A DNA stretch of 64,000 nucleotides from Malania oleifera (taxonomy: Eukaryota; Streptophyta; Magnoliopsida; Santalales; Ximeniaceae). The translations under genes were made by a program, and so were the position numbers. Position 1 is the first letter of the stretch. Each line of letters begins with the position of its first letter. The stretch is from NCBI RefSeq assembly GCF_029873635.1, contig NC_080422.1, positions 14,725,936-14,789,935 of the forward strand, in the 5' to 3' direction. This document shows, in pieces, positions 62,570-64,000 of this stretch. The notes under the pieces were generated by a model. The model searched no databases and was not told where the DNA came from. It was given only the letters and a program-made list of their open reading frames with translations.

Positions 62570-62780
62570 AGCCCGTACGTCGGAATTACACATTTTATCA
62601 TAGCTCAGCTCGTACGCCGGCAAATCACATAGCACAGCCCGTACGCTGGCAAATCACATAGCTCGGCCCATACATCGGAAAATCACATAGCACAGCCCGT
62701 ACGCTGGCAAATCTCATCCACATAGCATGGCTCGTACGCCGGCAAACATATCCACATAGCACGACCCATACGCCGGTAAA
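62570..62780. repeat. Short tandem subrepeats with CGTACG(C/T)(C/T)GGC core in the 61.5-63.9 kb LTR
   Basis: About seven units of 34-40 bp, each with a CACATAGC(A/T)C-like part followed by a CGTACGCCGGC-like part. Confidence 0.85.
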
Positions 62781-62781
62781 T

Positions 62782-62782
<1 letters not shown>

Positions 62783-62833
<51 letters not shown>
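62783..62833. repeat. (CA)n(TA)n microsatellite
   Basis: About ten CA units run straight into about fifteen TA units. Confidence 0.93.
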
Positions 62834-62837
<4 letters not shown>

Positions 62838-63678
62838 TCTTGGCTCGTACGCTGGTTTTCCATCATAGAAATCCATATCGTCCCCATTCCCAGAAAACAG
62901 TATTTCACAACATTTTTATACTCATGCCGCACTAAACAAATTTTCCACGTAATCAACATATCATCATTTAAACAGTATTTTTCAAATATAAATCATATAT
63001 ATAAATATATTTATTTTTCCTAAAACCAGATGCTACATATATATACATGCATTCTCTCAAAACAAAACTAGCTTAGTTTATCCCCTTACCTGATTCCTGA
63101 AAAGCCCCTAAGAAAATCTTCCCCGTACCCACAAGGTTCTTAACTCAACACCCTGAAAATGAAAATTCGCAGAATTAAAGTTTAGTATTTTCATACGTAC
63201 AACATTTTCTATAACTACTACTAAGTTAAATTCGGCTTAAAAAATTTTACCTCAACTTAGGGATGATTCCCAACGTTCCCAATCAATACTCCTGGAAATG
63301 AAAATTTTAAGTATTAAAGTTCAGTATTTTTACGCGTATATCACTTTTTTCAATTGTCAAAAATCCAAATATTATGTATAAAGTCTTACCTTGAATTTGG
63401 GATGAAATTCAACTTCGTTTCCCTGACGATCTGCTCCGGCAGACTTGTAAAGAACTTCGCCAGGAGTGTCGTGGTGGCTTCGGTTTGTCGATCCAGCGTA
63501 AAACTGGTCCGGAATCGAAGAGAGAGAGAGAGAGAGTCGTAGGAGAGAGAGAGAGAGCACTTCCAAAAAAAAAAATCTAAGCAAGCTTCTTGAAGAAGCT
63601 TGCACACCATTATGTATATATATACCTTTAACCTATATATTAAATGTATATCATAATAACTTACTTATATATATACAT

Positions 63679-63679
63679 A

Positions 63680-63736
<57 letters not shown>
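63679..63736. repeat. (CA)n(TA)n microsatellite
   Basis: CA repeats (63679-63712) followed by TA repeats, near the right end of the LTR. Confidence 0.93.
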
Positions 63737-63742
<6 letters not shown>

Positions 63743-64000
63743 TTCAATATTTATATATATATATATTTTTTCCTTATCATACTATTCATTTTACTTGTTA
63801 ATTTAATTAATTTATTTTATTTTATTATTATTTTTTTAAAAAAATTTATTTTTCCCGGTTACTACATTCCTCCCCCTTAAAAAGAATTTCGTCCTCGAAA
63901 TTTACTGTTCCCGTAACTCGCCATCCTTTAATCAAGAAAAAGAGTCTACTCATTTTATTACCTACCCTCACTTATGGCGGAGGAATACCGTGGTTACTCT

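Larger units (their letters stand above)
61542..64000 (-). mobile_element. Tekay-type gypsy element, 3' LTR and start of internal region (runs off edge)
   Basis: Minus-strand 3' LTR at 61542-63866 (2,325 bp; plus-strand ends TGTCACGACC and GGTTACTACA). It is followed by a polypurine tract (minus TTTAAGGGGGAGGAA, 63867-63881) and internal 3' sequence to the window end. That sequence matches, in reverse, the 3' untranslated part of the Tekay element at 45640-45780 (ACCCTCACTTATGGCGGAGG). It contains CGTACGCCGGC-type subrepeats (62570-62860) and AT/CA microsatellites. Its coding part lies outside the window. Confidence 0.88.

Noticed and set aside
62570-62780. CRISPR-like spaced repeats
   Set aside because: Plant LTR subrepeats with variable cores, units too diverged and spacers not unique; no cas genes and a eukaryotic setting.

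Overview
This window is nuclear DNA from a flowering plant, probably a eudicot with a transposon-rich genome. The evidence is two plant-style, many-intron host genes, Pol III tRNA-Gly genes of plant type, and dense nested Ty1/copia and Ty3/gypsy LTR elements. I cannot name the species.

Layout. 1-3.6 kb: an IST1-like (ISTL) ESCRT-III-associated gene on + with six coding exons (465 aa). 3.6-13.2 kb: repeats, namely a minus-strand copia fossil, a gypsy-type LTR, a 5'-truncated LINE and a SIRE-like LTR. 13.2-19.2 kb: a minus-strand copia element with both LTRs and a 5-bp target duplication, carrying a solo LTR in its leader. 19.36-28.87 kb: a METTL22-like SAM-dependent methyltransferase gene on + with nine exons (368 aa), whose fifth intron holds another decayed copia element. 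29.9-30.5 kb: a solo LTR with perfect 5-bp target duplications. 31.0-31.2 kb: the first of four tRNA-Gly(GCC) genes, each followed five bases later by a conserved structured RNA of 96-97 nt. 31.2-49.4 kb: a nest of LTR elements dominated by a chromodomain gypsy (Tekay/Del type) that itself contains a 3.6-kb Ogre/Tat-type solo LTR. 49.4-56.5 kb: AT-rich DNA with three more tRNA-Gly plus structured-RNA units inside diverged segmental duplications, and a 300-bp tandem triplication. 56.5-64 kb: a copia LTR relic and three Tekay-type LTRs in mixed orientation. The last of these starts a minus-strand element that runs off the right edge.

The two host genes show no functional link: one acts in endosomal sorting, the other is a predicted protein methyltransferase. 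The most interesting signal is the four-copy tRNA-Gly plus downstream RNA. The layout matches the dicistronic tRNA-snoRNA genes known in plants. However, the downstream RNA folds by eye into a multi-helix structure with compensatory changes between copies, and its C/D-box-like motifs are off consensus, so its class is open.

All coordinates, splice sites and folds were read by hand from the sequence. No database search was run.
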